NCBI RefSeq assembly: GCF_000473165.1
Contig: NZ_KI421504.1
Location: 2,699,132-2,763,131, forward strand
Direction of reading: 5' to 3'
Source: Leisingera aquimarina DSM 24565
GTDB lineage: Bacteria; Pseudomonadota; Alphaproteobacteria; Rhodobacterales; Rhodobacteraceae
DNA length: 64,000 bases
Each line of letters opens with the position of its first letter. Position 1 is the first letter of the stretch. Below the pieces are notes generated by a model that had not been told where the DNA came from, did no database searches, and worked only from the letters and a program-made list of their open reading frames with translations. Both the position numbers and the translations under genes were made by a program. Shown piece by piece: positions 1-8,704 of the stretch.

Positions 1-358
1 TTCGACCGGCGGCCGAGCGCCGCCATCGCAAAATACGCGGAGGCTTTGCGGAGGATCTCGTTCGCCTGGCGCTGCTCGCGGTTTTCCCGCTCCAGCGCCT
101 TCATCTTGCCGGCTGCATCTGTTGGCACGCCCGCCCGCTTGCCGCTGTCGGCTTCTGCCTTCTTAACCCACTCATTCAGCGTATGCGCCGCACAGCCGGT
201 CTTTGCGGAGATCGACATGATCGCCTGCCAACGGGAACCGTGCTGGCCGTTCGCCATTGGGCGCGAACCAATGGCGCCTCAATGGCTCACTTGTCCAGCA
301 CCAGCCGCACCGCACGCTCGCGGACCTCAGGAGAATACTTGTTTGTTGTCTTGCTCAT
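1..358 (-). pseudogene. IS3-family transposase orfA, broken and cut by window edge
   Basis: Reading leftward from an ATG at 358, the first 23 codons ([20 protein letters not shown]...) are a typical IS3 OrfA N-terminus. A TGA follows near position 290, and the rest of OrfA ([20 protein letters not shown] and a [20 protein letters not shown] leucine-zipper stretch) resumes in another frame up to the window edge. A short stretch of foreign-looking sequence sits at the break. OrfA normally supplies the helix-turn-helix and the coiled coil of the OrfAB transposase. OrfB lies outside the window, so its state is unknown. This copy cannot make a normal OrfA without correction. Confidence 0.8.
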
Positions 359-387
359 TGTGGCTTCATCCTAACCAGGAGTTGAAG

Positions 388-412
388 CCTCCGGCAAACC
401 CGGGGCGGTTCA
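388..412. repeat. Terminal inverted repeat of the IS3 element
   Basis: The sequence ending cccggggcggttca closely matches the ends of the complete IS3 element at 16772-18097 (tgaaccgccccggg / cccggggcgattca). It marks the outer end of the element whose broken orfA fills 1-358. Confidence 0.7.
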
Positions 413-536
413 CTTTGGACGTTGGCTGGACTTGAAAGTCTTGCACATTTTCCTGGTAAAAACGGCCCCTTCAGTGGGGGTGAAAAAAGTTCTTTAAAAC
501 CGCAGATTTCCTCTGGACGTCCTTTGAAGTTATTCC

Positions 537-542
537 TATACC
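537..542 (+). promoter_or_regulatory. Probable -10 box of tRNA-Asn promoter
   Basis: TATACC ends 11 nt before the tRNA 5' end. The second tRNA-Asn at 56264 has TATACG at exactly the same distance, and both are preceded by a shared cctctggacg motif. The two tRNA genes therefore seem to be separate loci with related promoters, not one recent duplicate of tRNA plus flank. Confidence 0.45.
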
Positions 543-553
543 GCATCTCGTGT

Positions 554-628
554 TCCGGCGTAGCTCAGCGGTAGAGCAGTTGACTGTTAATCAATTGGTC
601 GTAGGTTCGATCCCTACCGCCGGAGCCA
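554..628 (+). tRNA. tRNA-Asn (anticodon GTT)
   Basis: A 75-nt tRNA with encoded CCA. The acceptor stem tccggcg pairs with cgccgga, the D arm is tagctcagcggtagagca, the anticodon GTT is at 586-588 and the T arm is gtaggttcgatccctac. Its 3' 20 bases (608-627) are the attachment-site core repeated at 13768-13787 and 56191-56210. An integrase remnant begins 120 bp downstream, the usual arrangement for a tRNA-integrating island. Confidence 0.97.
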
Positions 629-655
629 AATCTCCTCTAAGAGGCTGATTTCTAA

Positions 656-687
656 GAGAAAGGCGACCCATCCGGGTCGCCTTTCTC
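656..687. terminator. Hairpin terminator downstream of tRNA-Asn
   Basis: A perfect 14-bp stem (gagaaaggcgaccc at 656-669, gggtcgcctttctc at 674-687) with a 4-nt loop lies 28 bp after the tRNA. The T-rich right arm is consistent with termination. The same hairpin occurs in the inverted copy at 13707-13738. Confidence 0.6.
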
Positions 688-747
688 GTTTCTGGCACTG
701 CGAATGGCACTCCGCGTGACACTTTGTGGCACATGGGAGAGGCAATC

Positions 748-1291
748 ATGCCTCGATCACGCAGAATTCCCCACCTTGAATACCGGCGCTCTGGATACGT
801 TTGGCGTCGCAGATGGCCCAAGAGTCTTAGAGAGAACTGGGCGGATTCAGAGCCTTCTGAATCCGCTGTCGAACCGAATCTTCCGGTCTTCAAATCGAAC
901 AGATCGTCTTCTGGCTCTATAGGGGAAAACCCCTATTCGAAATGCTGCACTCAAGCGCCGTGTAAGGGAAAGTCCAGCAAATCCAGGGCCGTCTCACACA
1001 GCTCGAGTGGGGGTATTCCCTCTCTTGTCTTCTCATTGAAAACTCATGCATTTTCATAGGCACAGGAGCTGTCCATTCGACTGACGGCTCTGAGCAATCT
1101 GACATTCCATTACATCGCGAGCACCATGACACTGACTCCAGCTGTCGTCACGCACGTCTTGACGACCCTCGTCCGCTTCGAAATCGAAGCGGCTGACCGT
1201 ATTCGCATCCAAGGTGATCTACGCACACCTGAAGCGGCAGAATTTGCCCTGCGCCGAGAGCGCGCATTGCAAGAAACACTTCGCCAAGCAT
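748..1291 (+). pseudogene. tRNA-Asn integrase, N-terminal fragment (left copy)
   Basis: From the ATG at 748 the frame reads PHLEYRRSGYVWRRRWP, matching PHLERRKTGFFWRRRVP near the start of the full-length integrase at 53973-56126. It continues through SLKTHAFS to an in-frame TAG at 1057-1059, then, in the same frame, through RFEIEAADRIR and RRERALQETLRQA, which also align with that integrase. Homology ends at 1291. Only the N-terminal (DNA-binding) part survives and the catalytic domain is absent. The stop and the truncation make it non-functional. Confidence 0.85.
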
Positions 1292-1612
1292 AATCATTCA
1301 CGCAACCGAACCAGAGCCTCCAATGCTCAAGCCGCTCTGAAGTCCCGTTTTATTTGACCACGGACATATTTCAGGCCTGAACGATCCCTGATTGATCGCC
1401 GCTACAGCTCTGAGACTATTTCAACAAAAAATTCGCACTCCGCTTTGGCTAAAGTTCCTTCGGGAGTTTCGCTGTGACTCGAACGGATGGTCAAAGGCAG
1501 CTTCTGGCAAGCTGCAATGCAGCACTGATCATTTTTGAAAATGTCCGGTGAGGGCCGAAAGCGCCAAGGACGCCAAACAGGCTCTCCGATATTCGACTGA
1601 ACAGCAGGCTCC
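1292..1612. other. Non-coding spacer, no feature recognised
   Basis: About 320 bp between the broken end of the left integrase remnant and the Lrp-type regulator gene. I see no convincing ORF, RNA or terminal inverted repeat. It starts exactly where similarity to the right-hand integrase copy ends, so 1291/1292 is a rearrangement junction. Confidence 0.5.
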
Positions 1613-2092
1613 TCAATTGCCGGCAACTGACGTTACCGGCAACTTGCTCGACGCCTTCATCTCCTTCAGCGATAGGTTGGAGCGGATGCTGGTCACCCCG
1701 GGCAGCCGTCGCAACGTGCTGTCGACGAAGACGCTGTAATCGTCGAGGTCCCGCGCCACCACGATCAGCAGGAAATCGTCCGCTCCAGTGGTGTTGTGGC
1801 AGGCAAGGATGTTCGGCGTCGTTTGGACGATACGCTGGAACTCGGCGGTGGCCGCCTGGTCGTGCTCGGAGCAGCGCAGCTGGACGAAGGCCATAACGCC
1901 GAGGCCCAGCTTCCGGCGGTTCAGATTGGCCTGGTAGCCTTCGATGATGCCGCTTTCCTCGAGCCGTTTCAGCCTTCTCCAGCAGGGAGTTTCGCTCATC
2001 CCGATGCGTTCGGCGAGCTTGGCATTGGTCATTCGGCCGTCGTCTTGCAGCAGGGTCAGAAGCTCGGCGTTGACACCGTCGATCTCGGGCAT
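1613..2092 (-). CDS. Lrp/AsnC-family transcriptional regulator
   Basis: A 159-residue protein of normal family length. Residues ~5-60 form the AsnC winged helix-turn-helix (LLTLLQDDGRMTNAKLAERI, SETPCWRRLKRLEESGII) and the rest is the RAM/ligand domain (VMAFVQLRC, GADDFLLIVVARDLDDY). The start at 2092 (MPEIDGVN) begins just before the HTH; an upstream in-frame ATG at 2170 would add an unlikely hydrophobic leader. It is divergent from the alcohol dehydrogenase at 2233 with a 140-bp gap, so it probably controls that dehydrogenase/proC/aminotransferase operon in response to an amino acid. That control is inferred from position only. Confidence 0.88.
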   Translation of the reverse strand: MPEIDGVNAELLTLLQDDGRMTNAKLAERIGMSETPCWRRLKRLEESGIIEGYQANLNRRKLGLGVMAFVQLRCSEHDQAATAEFQRIVQTTPNILACHNTTGADDFLLIVVARDLDDYSVFVDSTLRRLPGVTSIRSNLSLKEMKASSKLPVTSVAGN

Positions 2093-2232
2093 TGGGAGGA
2101 TTCCTTCTCGATGCAGGATGCATATAGGGGATACTGCCCCAAATATCGCCAAAATGAAGAGGAATAGCAAAGGTATTTCAAATGCAGTGGGGCATTCTGG
2201 TTGCCAAATCCCCCAAGCTGAAAGTCCCTGCC

Positions 2233-3270
<1,038 letters not shown>

Positions 3271-3273
3271 GCC

Positions 3274-4076
3274 ATGGAGACCATCGCGTTCATCGGCGGC
3301 GGCAGCATGGCCTCCGCCATCCTCGGCGGGCTGATCGCCCAAGGCATGGCACCGGCGCAGATCACTCTCATCGATCCCGGCGCGGACCAGCGGGCGCACT
3401 TGCAAGCGACCTACGGTGTTCGCACCACGGACGGTGTAGCAGCGGGATGCGCCGAAGCGGACACCGTGGTCCTTGCGGTCACGCCGCAGGTCATCCCGCA
3501 GGTGGCCGAGCGGGTCGCGGGCGCGCTGAAGGGCAAGCTGTTGATCAGCATCGCGGCGGGGTGTCGATAGCCCGGCTCGAGGCGCTCTTCGGGCCCATGG
3601 CCATCGTCCGGACCATGCCGAACACCCCGGCCTTGCCGGGGCTCGGCGCGACGGGGAGCTTCGCCAATGACCGCGTTGACACGGCGCAGCGTGCCCGCGA
3701 TCGGACCATCGTCGAAGCCTTTGGTCTTTGCGTCGACCTCCCGCGCGAAGACCTGCTGGATGCGGTCACAGCCGTCTCCGGCAGCGGCCCGGCCTATTAT
3801 TACCTGTTGATCGAAGAGATGATCCGCGCCGGCGTCACCCTCGGCCTTACGCGCGAAGATGCCACCACGCTGACCCTGCAAACCGCGCTTGGCGCGGCCT
3901 CCATGGCCGCTCAGGGCGACGTGCCACCCGAGGAACTGCGCCGCAGGGTGACCTCGCCCAATGACACGACCCACGCCGCCATTCCCTCGATTCAGCAGGA
4001 TGGCTTGGCGGACATGATCTCGCACGCGATGACCGGCTGCCGGGACCTTGCTGTCGAGCTGGGAAGGGCCGAGTGA
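3274..4076 (+). pseudogene. proC: Pyrroline-5-carboxylate reductase, one-base frameshift
   Basis: The N-terminal half (METIAFIGGGSMASAILGGL, Rossmann GGGSMA) runs to a stop at 3570. The C-terminal half (ARLEALFGPMAIVRTMPNTP, then TAVSGSGPAYYYLLIEEMI) continues in the next frame to 4076. Restoring one G in the run at 3558-3561 gives ISIAAGVSIARLEALF, the expected family sequence, so this is a single-base deletion in a G tract. ProC reduces 1-pyrroline-5-carboxylate to proline. The neighbouring aminotransferase carries the same type of lesion, favouring real decay, but a homopolymer sequencing error cannot be excluded. Confidence 0.85.
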
Positions 4077-5264
4077 TGTTCGAGAAGGTCGAAGACTACC
4101 CCATCGACCCGATCATGATCGGCGCCGACTTGTTTGCGCAGGAACCGCGCCGGGACAAGCTGAACCTGACCGTCGGGATTTGCCAGGATGAACACGGGCG
4201 CACACCGGTTCTGGAGGCAGTGAAGCTGGCCGAACAGCGGCTGATCGAAACGCAGACCAGCAAGTCCTACTCGCCCTGACCGGAGATGCGGAGTATTGCA
4301 GCGTGTTGGGCGGTGAAATCCTGGGGGACGCCTACGACGCGGGCTGGGTGGCCGCGCAGACATCGGGCGGCGCTGTCGCGCTGCGCGTCATGGCCGACCT
4401 TCTGGCGCAGCTGCCGGAGCCGCCGACCGTCTGGCTGCAAGCCCCGACCTACGGCAATTACGTTCCGATCCTGACGGTCGCCGGTGCGCGCCATCAGGCG
4501 CTGCCCTACTATGACCCGCTGCGCAGCGAACTCACGTTTGACCAGATGCTGGACGGACTGAAGGCCGCACGCCCCGGCGATGTCTTCCTGATGCAGGGCG
4601 TCTGTCACAACCCGACGGGCGCGGACATGAGCGAAGACCAGTTCACAGCGCTTCTCGACACGCTTGAAGCCCTTGGGATTGTGCCTTGGATCGACCTGGC
4701 TTGCCTCGGCTTCGCGCAAGGTTTCGACGCGGATTGCGCCATGGCAGGCCAGATCGCAGAACGCTTTCCCGAATGCATCGTCTGCATCACCCTGTCAAAG
4801 TCCTTCGGCATTTGCCGCGGCCGCGCGGGGCGCTGTTCGTCAAGACCTGCACCAGCGACCAGGCGCGTATCACCCGAGCAGTCACGGCCATCGCCCGTTC
4901 GGGGGCTTCGCACGCTCCGGACCATGGTCCGGCGATAGTGCGGACAATCCTAAAGGATGTGGACATGAAGGCTCTCTGGTTGCGCGACCTCGACCAGATG
5001 CGCCAGCGCGTGGCGCGAATGCGCGAGCAGATCGTGGCGATAGAACAGGATATGTTCGGCACCCACCGGCTGGCATATCTCGGGCGGCAGGTCGGGATGT
5101 TCTCGCTCCTGCCGCTAAGTGTCGCGCAGGAAATTGCGCTGCCCCAGGACCACGGCATCCACGTCGTTGAAGGCGGTCGGATCAACGTCGCGCACCTCGG
5201 GGATGAAGATGTCCGGTGGTTGGTTGACGCCGTTTGCAGGATCATGTCGAGGCCCTCTCGATGA
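4076..5264 (+). pseudogene. Aspartate/aromatic aminotransferase, two frameshifts
   Basis: Three consecutive pieces in different frames together make one class I aminotransferase of about 395 residues: MFEKVEDYPIDPIMIGADLF to 4279; VLGGEILGDAY through the cofactor pocket (VCHNPTG, LSKSFG with the PLP lysine) to ~4820; then ALFVKTCTSDQARITRAVTA to IMSRPSR at 5264. One base appears lost near 4270 (tcgccctgacc) and another near 4820 (gcggggcgc). The start overlaps the proC stop (TGATG). With proC also broken, the end of this operon is not functional as read. Confidence 0.85.
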
Positions 5265-5599
5265 AACACGCACATGCGTTTCGCCAGCCTGTCGTCGGCT
5301 AAGTTGTCGAGGAACTTCGGCGAAGCGAATGTCATGTCTGGATAGCTCCTGCATAGCAAGACATTCAGAACAGTCAGTTGCAGAGCCCCCCGAAATTCTT
5401 ATGCCGGTATCTTACCATGGCGCAGTGGCAGTGGGTTGCTATCGGTTTCAAGCAATACGCTCTTTTGCAAATTTCGCCAGACGGTAGTCAGCCAGTGGCC
5501 TGCGCCCCAAACCGCCTCGCTGGTGCAAAATGTTGCTTTCGGGCTATTGCTGGTGATTGTATTGGACTGCCAAACCCTTGCTTTGAAAGGCTCCGATGC
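5265..5599. other. Intergenic region before second Lrp gene
   Basis: 335 bp with no convincing gene. The minus strand reads a short protein-like stretch (MTFASPKFLDNLADDRLAKR at ~5336-5277) that continues antisense into the aminotransferase. It may be the leftover 5' end of another gene, but nothing supports it further. Confidence 0.35.
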
Positions 5600-6091
5600 A
5601 TGGACAAGTTCAGCCTTGATGCGACCGATATCCGCATCCTCAGCGCAGTCCAGAAGCACGGCCAGCTTAGCAAAACCAAGCTGGCGGAGATCGTCAACTT
5701 GTCGCCGACCCCGTGCTGGGCCCGGCTTACGAAATTGAAGGCAGCCGGGTTCATCCGCGGCTACCACGCCGACGTTGCGCTCGACCGGGTCTGTGATTTC
5801 ACGCAGGTGGTCGTGACCGTCTCTCTCACACATCACCGCAAGTCTGATTTTGACCGTTTCGAGGGCCATATCCGAAAGCTGGACGAGGTCACCGAATGCA
5901 TCGCCACGGGCGGTGGCATGGATTACGTCATGAAGGTCTTTACACCAAGCCTGGCAGCATTTCAGGAGTTGATGGAAACCCTGCTGGCGGCCGAACTGGG
6001 GATTGACCGCTACATGACCTACATCGTGACGCGCCACGTCAAATCCGCCCAGCCGAATCTCTCCGGACTGGCGGCCAAGTCGGGCAAATGA
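5600..6091 (+). CDS. Lrp/AsnC-family transcriptional regulator
   Basis: 163 residues. An AsnC-type HTH at ~5-60 (DATDIRILSAVQKHGQLSKT, LAEIVNLSPTPCWARLTKLK) is followed by a RAM domain (VVVTVSLTHHRKSDFDRFE, GGGMDYVMKVFTPSLAAF). The ATG at 5600 is favoured because the protein then begins two residues before the family's D-x-x-D-x-x-I-L pattern; upstream in-frame sequence is low in family resemblance. It lies immediately before the DmdA-like operon in the same direction and could regulate it. AsnC proteins of this subtype also occur beside ectoine-degradation genes in marine bacteria (from memory), but no ectoine genes are present here. Confidence 0.88.
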   Translation: MDKFSLDATDIRILSAVQKHGQLSKTKLAEIVNLSPTPCWARLTKLKAAGFIRGYHADVALDRVCDFTQVVVTVSLTHHRKSDFDRFEGHIRKLDEVTECIATGGGMDYVMKVFTPSLAAFQELMETLLAAELGIDRYMTYIVTRHVKSAQPNLSGLAAKSGK

Positions 6092-6252
6092 CGGGAGGCG
6101 CCTGAACGGTCTGCCTGCCTGCCTGACATCAGTCCGTTCGGTCTGTCCGCAGCTTGTTTTCAGTCCGCTCCCGGCCTGCCTGTGCAGCTAATCCTTCACC
6201 CAGTTCAAACAGTCCGCGGCAGATCGGGCCGCCGGTGCAAAGGGTGAAAGAC

Positions 6253-7395
6253 ATGATGCAATCAGACGGCTTCGGGTTCGGCACACAGATCCGCAAGTCC
6301 CCCTATTTCGACGCCACTGTGCGTTGGGGCGCCAAGGGGTTCTCGGTGTACAACCATATGTACATTCCGCGCGATTTCGGCGATCCGGAGCAGAACTTCT
6401 GGAACTTGGTGAACAACGCGATCCTGTGCGATGTGGCGGTCGAGCGCCAGGTGGAAATCACCGGCCCGGACGCGGCGAAGTTCGTGCAGATGCTGACCCC
6501 GCGCGACCTGTCGAAAATGGCCGTTGGCCAGTGCAAATACATCCTGATCACCAATGCCAAAGGCGGCATCCTGAACGACCCGATCCTGCTGCGGCTGGCG
6601 GAAAACCACTTCTGGTTCTCGCTGGCGGACAGCGACATCCTTTTGTGGGCGCAGGGTGTGGCGGTGCATTCCGGCATGGATGTCACCATCGGTGAACCCG
6701 ACGTGTCGCCGCTGCAGCTGCAGGGGCCGAAGTCCGGCGAGATCATGCGCGCGCTGTTCGGCGTCAGCATCATGGATCTGAAATACTACTGGCTGCGCGA
6801 GGTTGATCTGGACGGTATTCCGCTGATCGTGTCGCGCACCGGCTGGTCCAGCGAACTGGGATATGAGCTGTACCTACAGGACGGGTCGCGCGGTGAGGAG
6901 CTTTGGGAAAAGATCATGGCAGCGGGGGTGCCGTTCGGGCTGAAGCCCGGCCATACTTCCTCGATCCGCCGTATCGAGGGCGGCATGCTGTCTTACCACG
7001 CTGACGCCGATATCAACACCACCCCCTATGAGCTTGGGCTGGGCCGATTAGTGAACCTCGATATGGAAGCCAGCTTCATCGGCAAGGCGGCCCTGCGGGA
7101 AATCAAGGAGCAAGGCGTCAGCCGCAAGCAGGTGGGCCTGATCATCGAAGGCGCACCGTTGACCGGGCCCAACACCACCTTCTGGCCGGTCAGCAAGGAT
7201 GGCACTGCCATCGGCAAGGTCACCTCTGCCGTCTATTCGCCGCGGCTGGAGCAGAACATCGCACTGGCGATGGTCTCGGCGGACGAGGCCGTGCTGGGGG
7301 CAACGGTTGAGGTCACGGCCGGCAGCGGCCCTGCCCGTGCGACCATTGTGGAAATCCCCTTCTTCGATCCGAAGAAAACCCTGGCCGCAGCCTGA
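6253..7395 (+). CDS. GcvT-family aminomethyltransferase related to DMSP demethylase DmdA
   Basis: 380 residues; the ATG at 6253 follows a purine-rich aagggtgaaag site. The whole protein is a GcvT/DmdA fold: NHMYIPRDF, CDVAVERQVEITGPDAAKFV, LTPRDLSKMAVGQCKY, EPDVSPLQLQGPKSGEIM and a C-terminal barrel. The EPDVSPL-QGPKS and NHM motifs are more like DmdA (tetrahydrofolate-dependent dimethylsulfoniopropionate demethylase) than glycine-cleavage T protein. However, the segment I remember as SKQGG in DmdA reads SSELG here, so the methyl donor may not be DMSP. It opens an operon with OsmC, crotonase and acyl-CoA ligase genes, the order of chemistry expected for demethylation then CoA activation of the product. 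Confidence 0.7.
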   Translation: MMQSDGFGFGTQIRKSPYFDATVRWGAKGFSVYNHMYIPRDFGDPEQNFWNLVNNAILCDVAVERQVEITGPDAAKFVQMLTPRDLSKMAVGQCKYILITNAKGGILNDPILLRLAENHFWFSLADSDILLWAQGVAVHSGMDVTIGEPDVSPLQLQGPKSGEIMRALFGVSIMDLKYYWLREVDLDGIPLIVSRTGWSSELGYELYLQDGSRGEELWEKIMAAGVPFGLKPGHTSSIRRIEGGMLSYHADADINTTPYELGLGRLVNLDMEASFIGKAALREIKEQGVSRKQVGLIIEGAPLTGPNTTFWPVSKDGTAIGKVTSAVYSPRLEQNIALAMVSADEAVLGATVEVTAGSGPARATIVEIPFFDPKKTLAAA

Positions 7396-7427
7396 GCGCT
7401 GGCTGAGCGATAATGAGGGATACCGCC

Positions 7428-7877
7428 ATGTCCGACCTTTCAATCCAGCTGCACTGGCAGCGTGCTGAACCTGTGCTGCAAACCGGCCAGTATTCGAACG
7501 CCCACACGGTGCAGTACAACAACAGCTATGACGTCCAAGTGGACTCCGCCCCCGACTGGGGCGGAGATCCGGGCAACACCAACCCGGAACAGGCGCTGGC
7601 CTCGGCCCTGTCCAGCTGCCACATGATGACCTTCCTGGCGCTGGCGGCCAAAGCCGACTGGCCGGTGGCCACCTACCACGATTACGCCGAGGCGCATCTG
7701 GGCAAGAACCCCAAGGGCCAGATGTCGGTGACACGCATCGACCTGCACCCGGTGGTGCGTTTCGACACCGGATTTTCCGTCAGCGAAAAAGAGCTGGAGG
7801 AGATGCAGGACCGCGCCCACCGCTATTGCTTCATCGCCAATACGCTCGCCGGCAGCGTCGAGATCAACATCCGCTGA
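7428..7877 (+). CDS. OsmC-family peroxiredoxin-like protein
   Basis: 149 residues, typical OsmC length. The two family cysteines are visible (ALSSCHMMTFLALA and HRYCFIANTLAGSVEIN). OsmC proteins reduce organic hydroperoxides through these thiols. The ATG at 7428 has a gaggg ribosome-binding site; an in-frame ATG at 7413 is less well placed. It sits 32 bp after the DmdA-like gene and 22 bp before the crotonase gene, all on +. It may protect against reactive thiols or peroxides made by the pathway, by context only. Confidence 0.85.
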   Translation: MSDLSIQLHWQRAEPVLQTGQYSNAHTVQYNNSYDVQVDSAPDWGGDPGNTNPEQALASALSSCHMMTFLALAAKADWPVATYHDYAEAHLGKNPKGQMSVTRIDLHPVVRFDTGFSVSEKELEEMQDRAHRYCFIANTLAGSVEINIR

Positions 7878-7899
7878 CCCCCAACAAAGGAGATCCCCC

Positions 7900-8700
7900 G
7901 TGCAACAGCAAGACATTTTGCTGAGCGATCTGGATGACCATGGCATCCTTCGAATGACTCTGAACGATTCCGGGCGGCGCAATGCCCTGTCTGAGGCGAT
8001 GCTGGCGGCGCTGGCCCAAGCCTTTGCCGATGCCGGAGAAAATTCACAGGTGCGTGTTGTCGTCCTGGCGGCAAACGGCCCGGCCTATTGCGCCGGGCAT
8101 GATCTGAAGGAGATGACCGCCGGACGCGCGGCAGGGGATGGCGGGCGGGCCTATTTTGCCAAGGTGATGGCGATGTGCTCTGCCACCATGCAGGCCATCG
8201 TGAACTGCCCCAAGCCGGTGATTGCCGAGGTCACAGGGATCGCCACCGCGGCAGGCTGCCAGCTGGTAGCCAGCTGCGATCTGGCCATTGCCGCGGACAC
8301 CGCGCAGTTCAGCACACCGGGGGTGCATATCGGCCTGTTCTGCTCGACGCCGATGGTGGCTCTGTCGCGCAATGTCACCAGCAAGCATGCAATGGAAATG
8401 CTGCTGACCGGCGACATGACCCCGGCCCGGCGGGCAGAGGAGACCGGCCTGATCAACCGCGCCGTTCCGCCCGCAGGGCTGCGGGAGGCCACGATGGAGA
8501 TGGCCCGCAAGATCGCCTCCAAGTCGGTGATGACATTGGCCACCGGCAAGCGCGCTTTCTATGCGCAGCGCGAGATGCCCCTGGCCGACGCCTATAACTA
8601 TGCTTCCGGCGTGATGGTCGACAACATGCTCGCCCGCGATGCCGAAGAGGGCATCGGCGCCTTCCTCGAGAAACGCGGCCCCCAATGGCAGGATCACTGA
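7900..8700 (+). CDS. Enoyl-CoA hydratase/isomerase (crotonase) family protein
   Basis: 266 residues, GTG start preceded by a strong aaaggaga site. Crotonase oxyanion-hole motifs are visible: YCAGHDLKEM (~62-71) and ATAAGCQLVASCDLAIA (~115-131), then a canonical trimerisation end. Crotonases act on CoA thioesters by hydration, isomerisation or hydrolysis. In DMSP demethylation the crotonase DmdD or AcuH hydrates methylthioacryloyl-CoA. The position between a DmdA-like gene and an acyl-CoA ligase fits such a role, but no acyl-CoA dehydrogenase (DmdC) is nearby. Confidence 0.88.
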   Translation: MQQQDILLSDLDDHGILRMTLNDSGRRNALSEAMLAALAQAFADAGENSQVRVVVLAANGPAYCAGHDLKEMTAGRAAGDGGRAYFAKVMAMCSATMQAIVNCPKPVIAEVTGIATAAGCQLVASCDLAIAADTAQFSTPGVHIGLFCSTPMVALSRNVTSKHAMEMLLTGDMTPARRAEETGLINRAVPPAGLREATMEMARKIASKSVMTLATGKRAFYAQREMPLADAYNYASGVMVDNMLARDAEEGIGAFLEKRGPQWQDH

Positions 8701-8704
8701 AACC

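Larger units (their letters stand above)
608..1291. repeat. Left copy of a ~680-bp inverted repeat
   Basis: This segment runs from the tRNA 3' end through the integrase N-terminal region and recurs in opposite orientation at 13115-13787. The copies look identical over most of their length. The left has 12 extra bases near 700 (cactgcgaatgg), and one base differs in the gattt/gattct stretch near 648. Similarity stops abruptly at 1291 (left) and 13115 (right). Confidence 0.9.

Noticed and set aside
6253-7395. Calling the gene dmdA outright
   Set aside because: Overall similarity is good but a segment I recall as conserved in DmdA differs, and many GcvT relatives in roseobacters are not DMSP demethylases.
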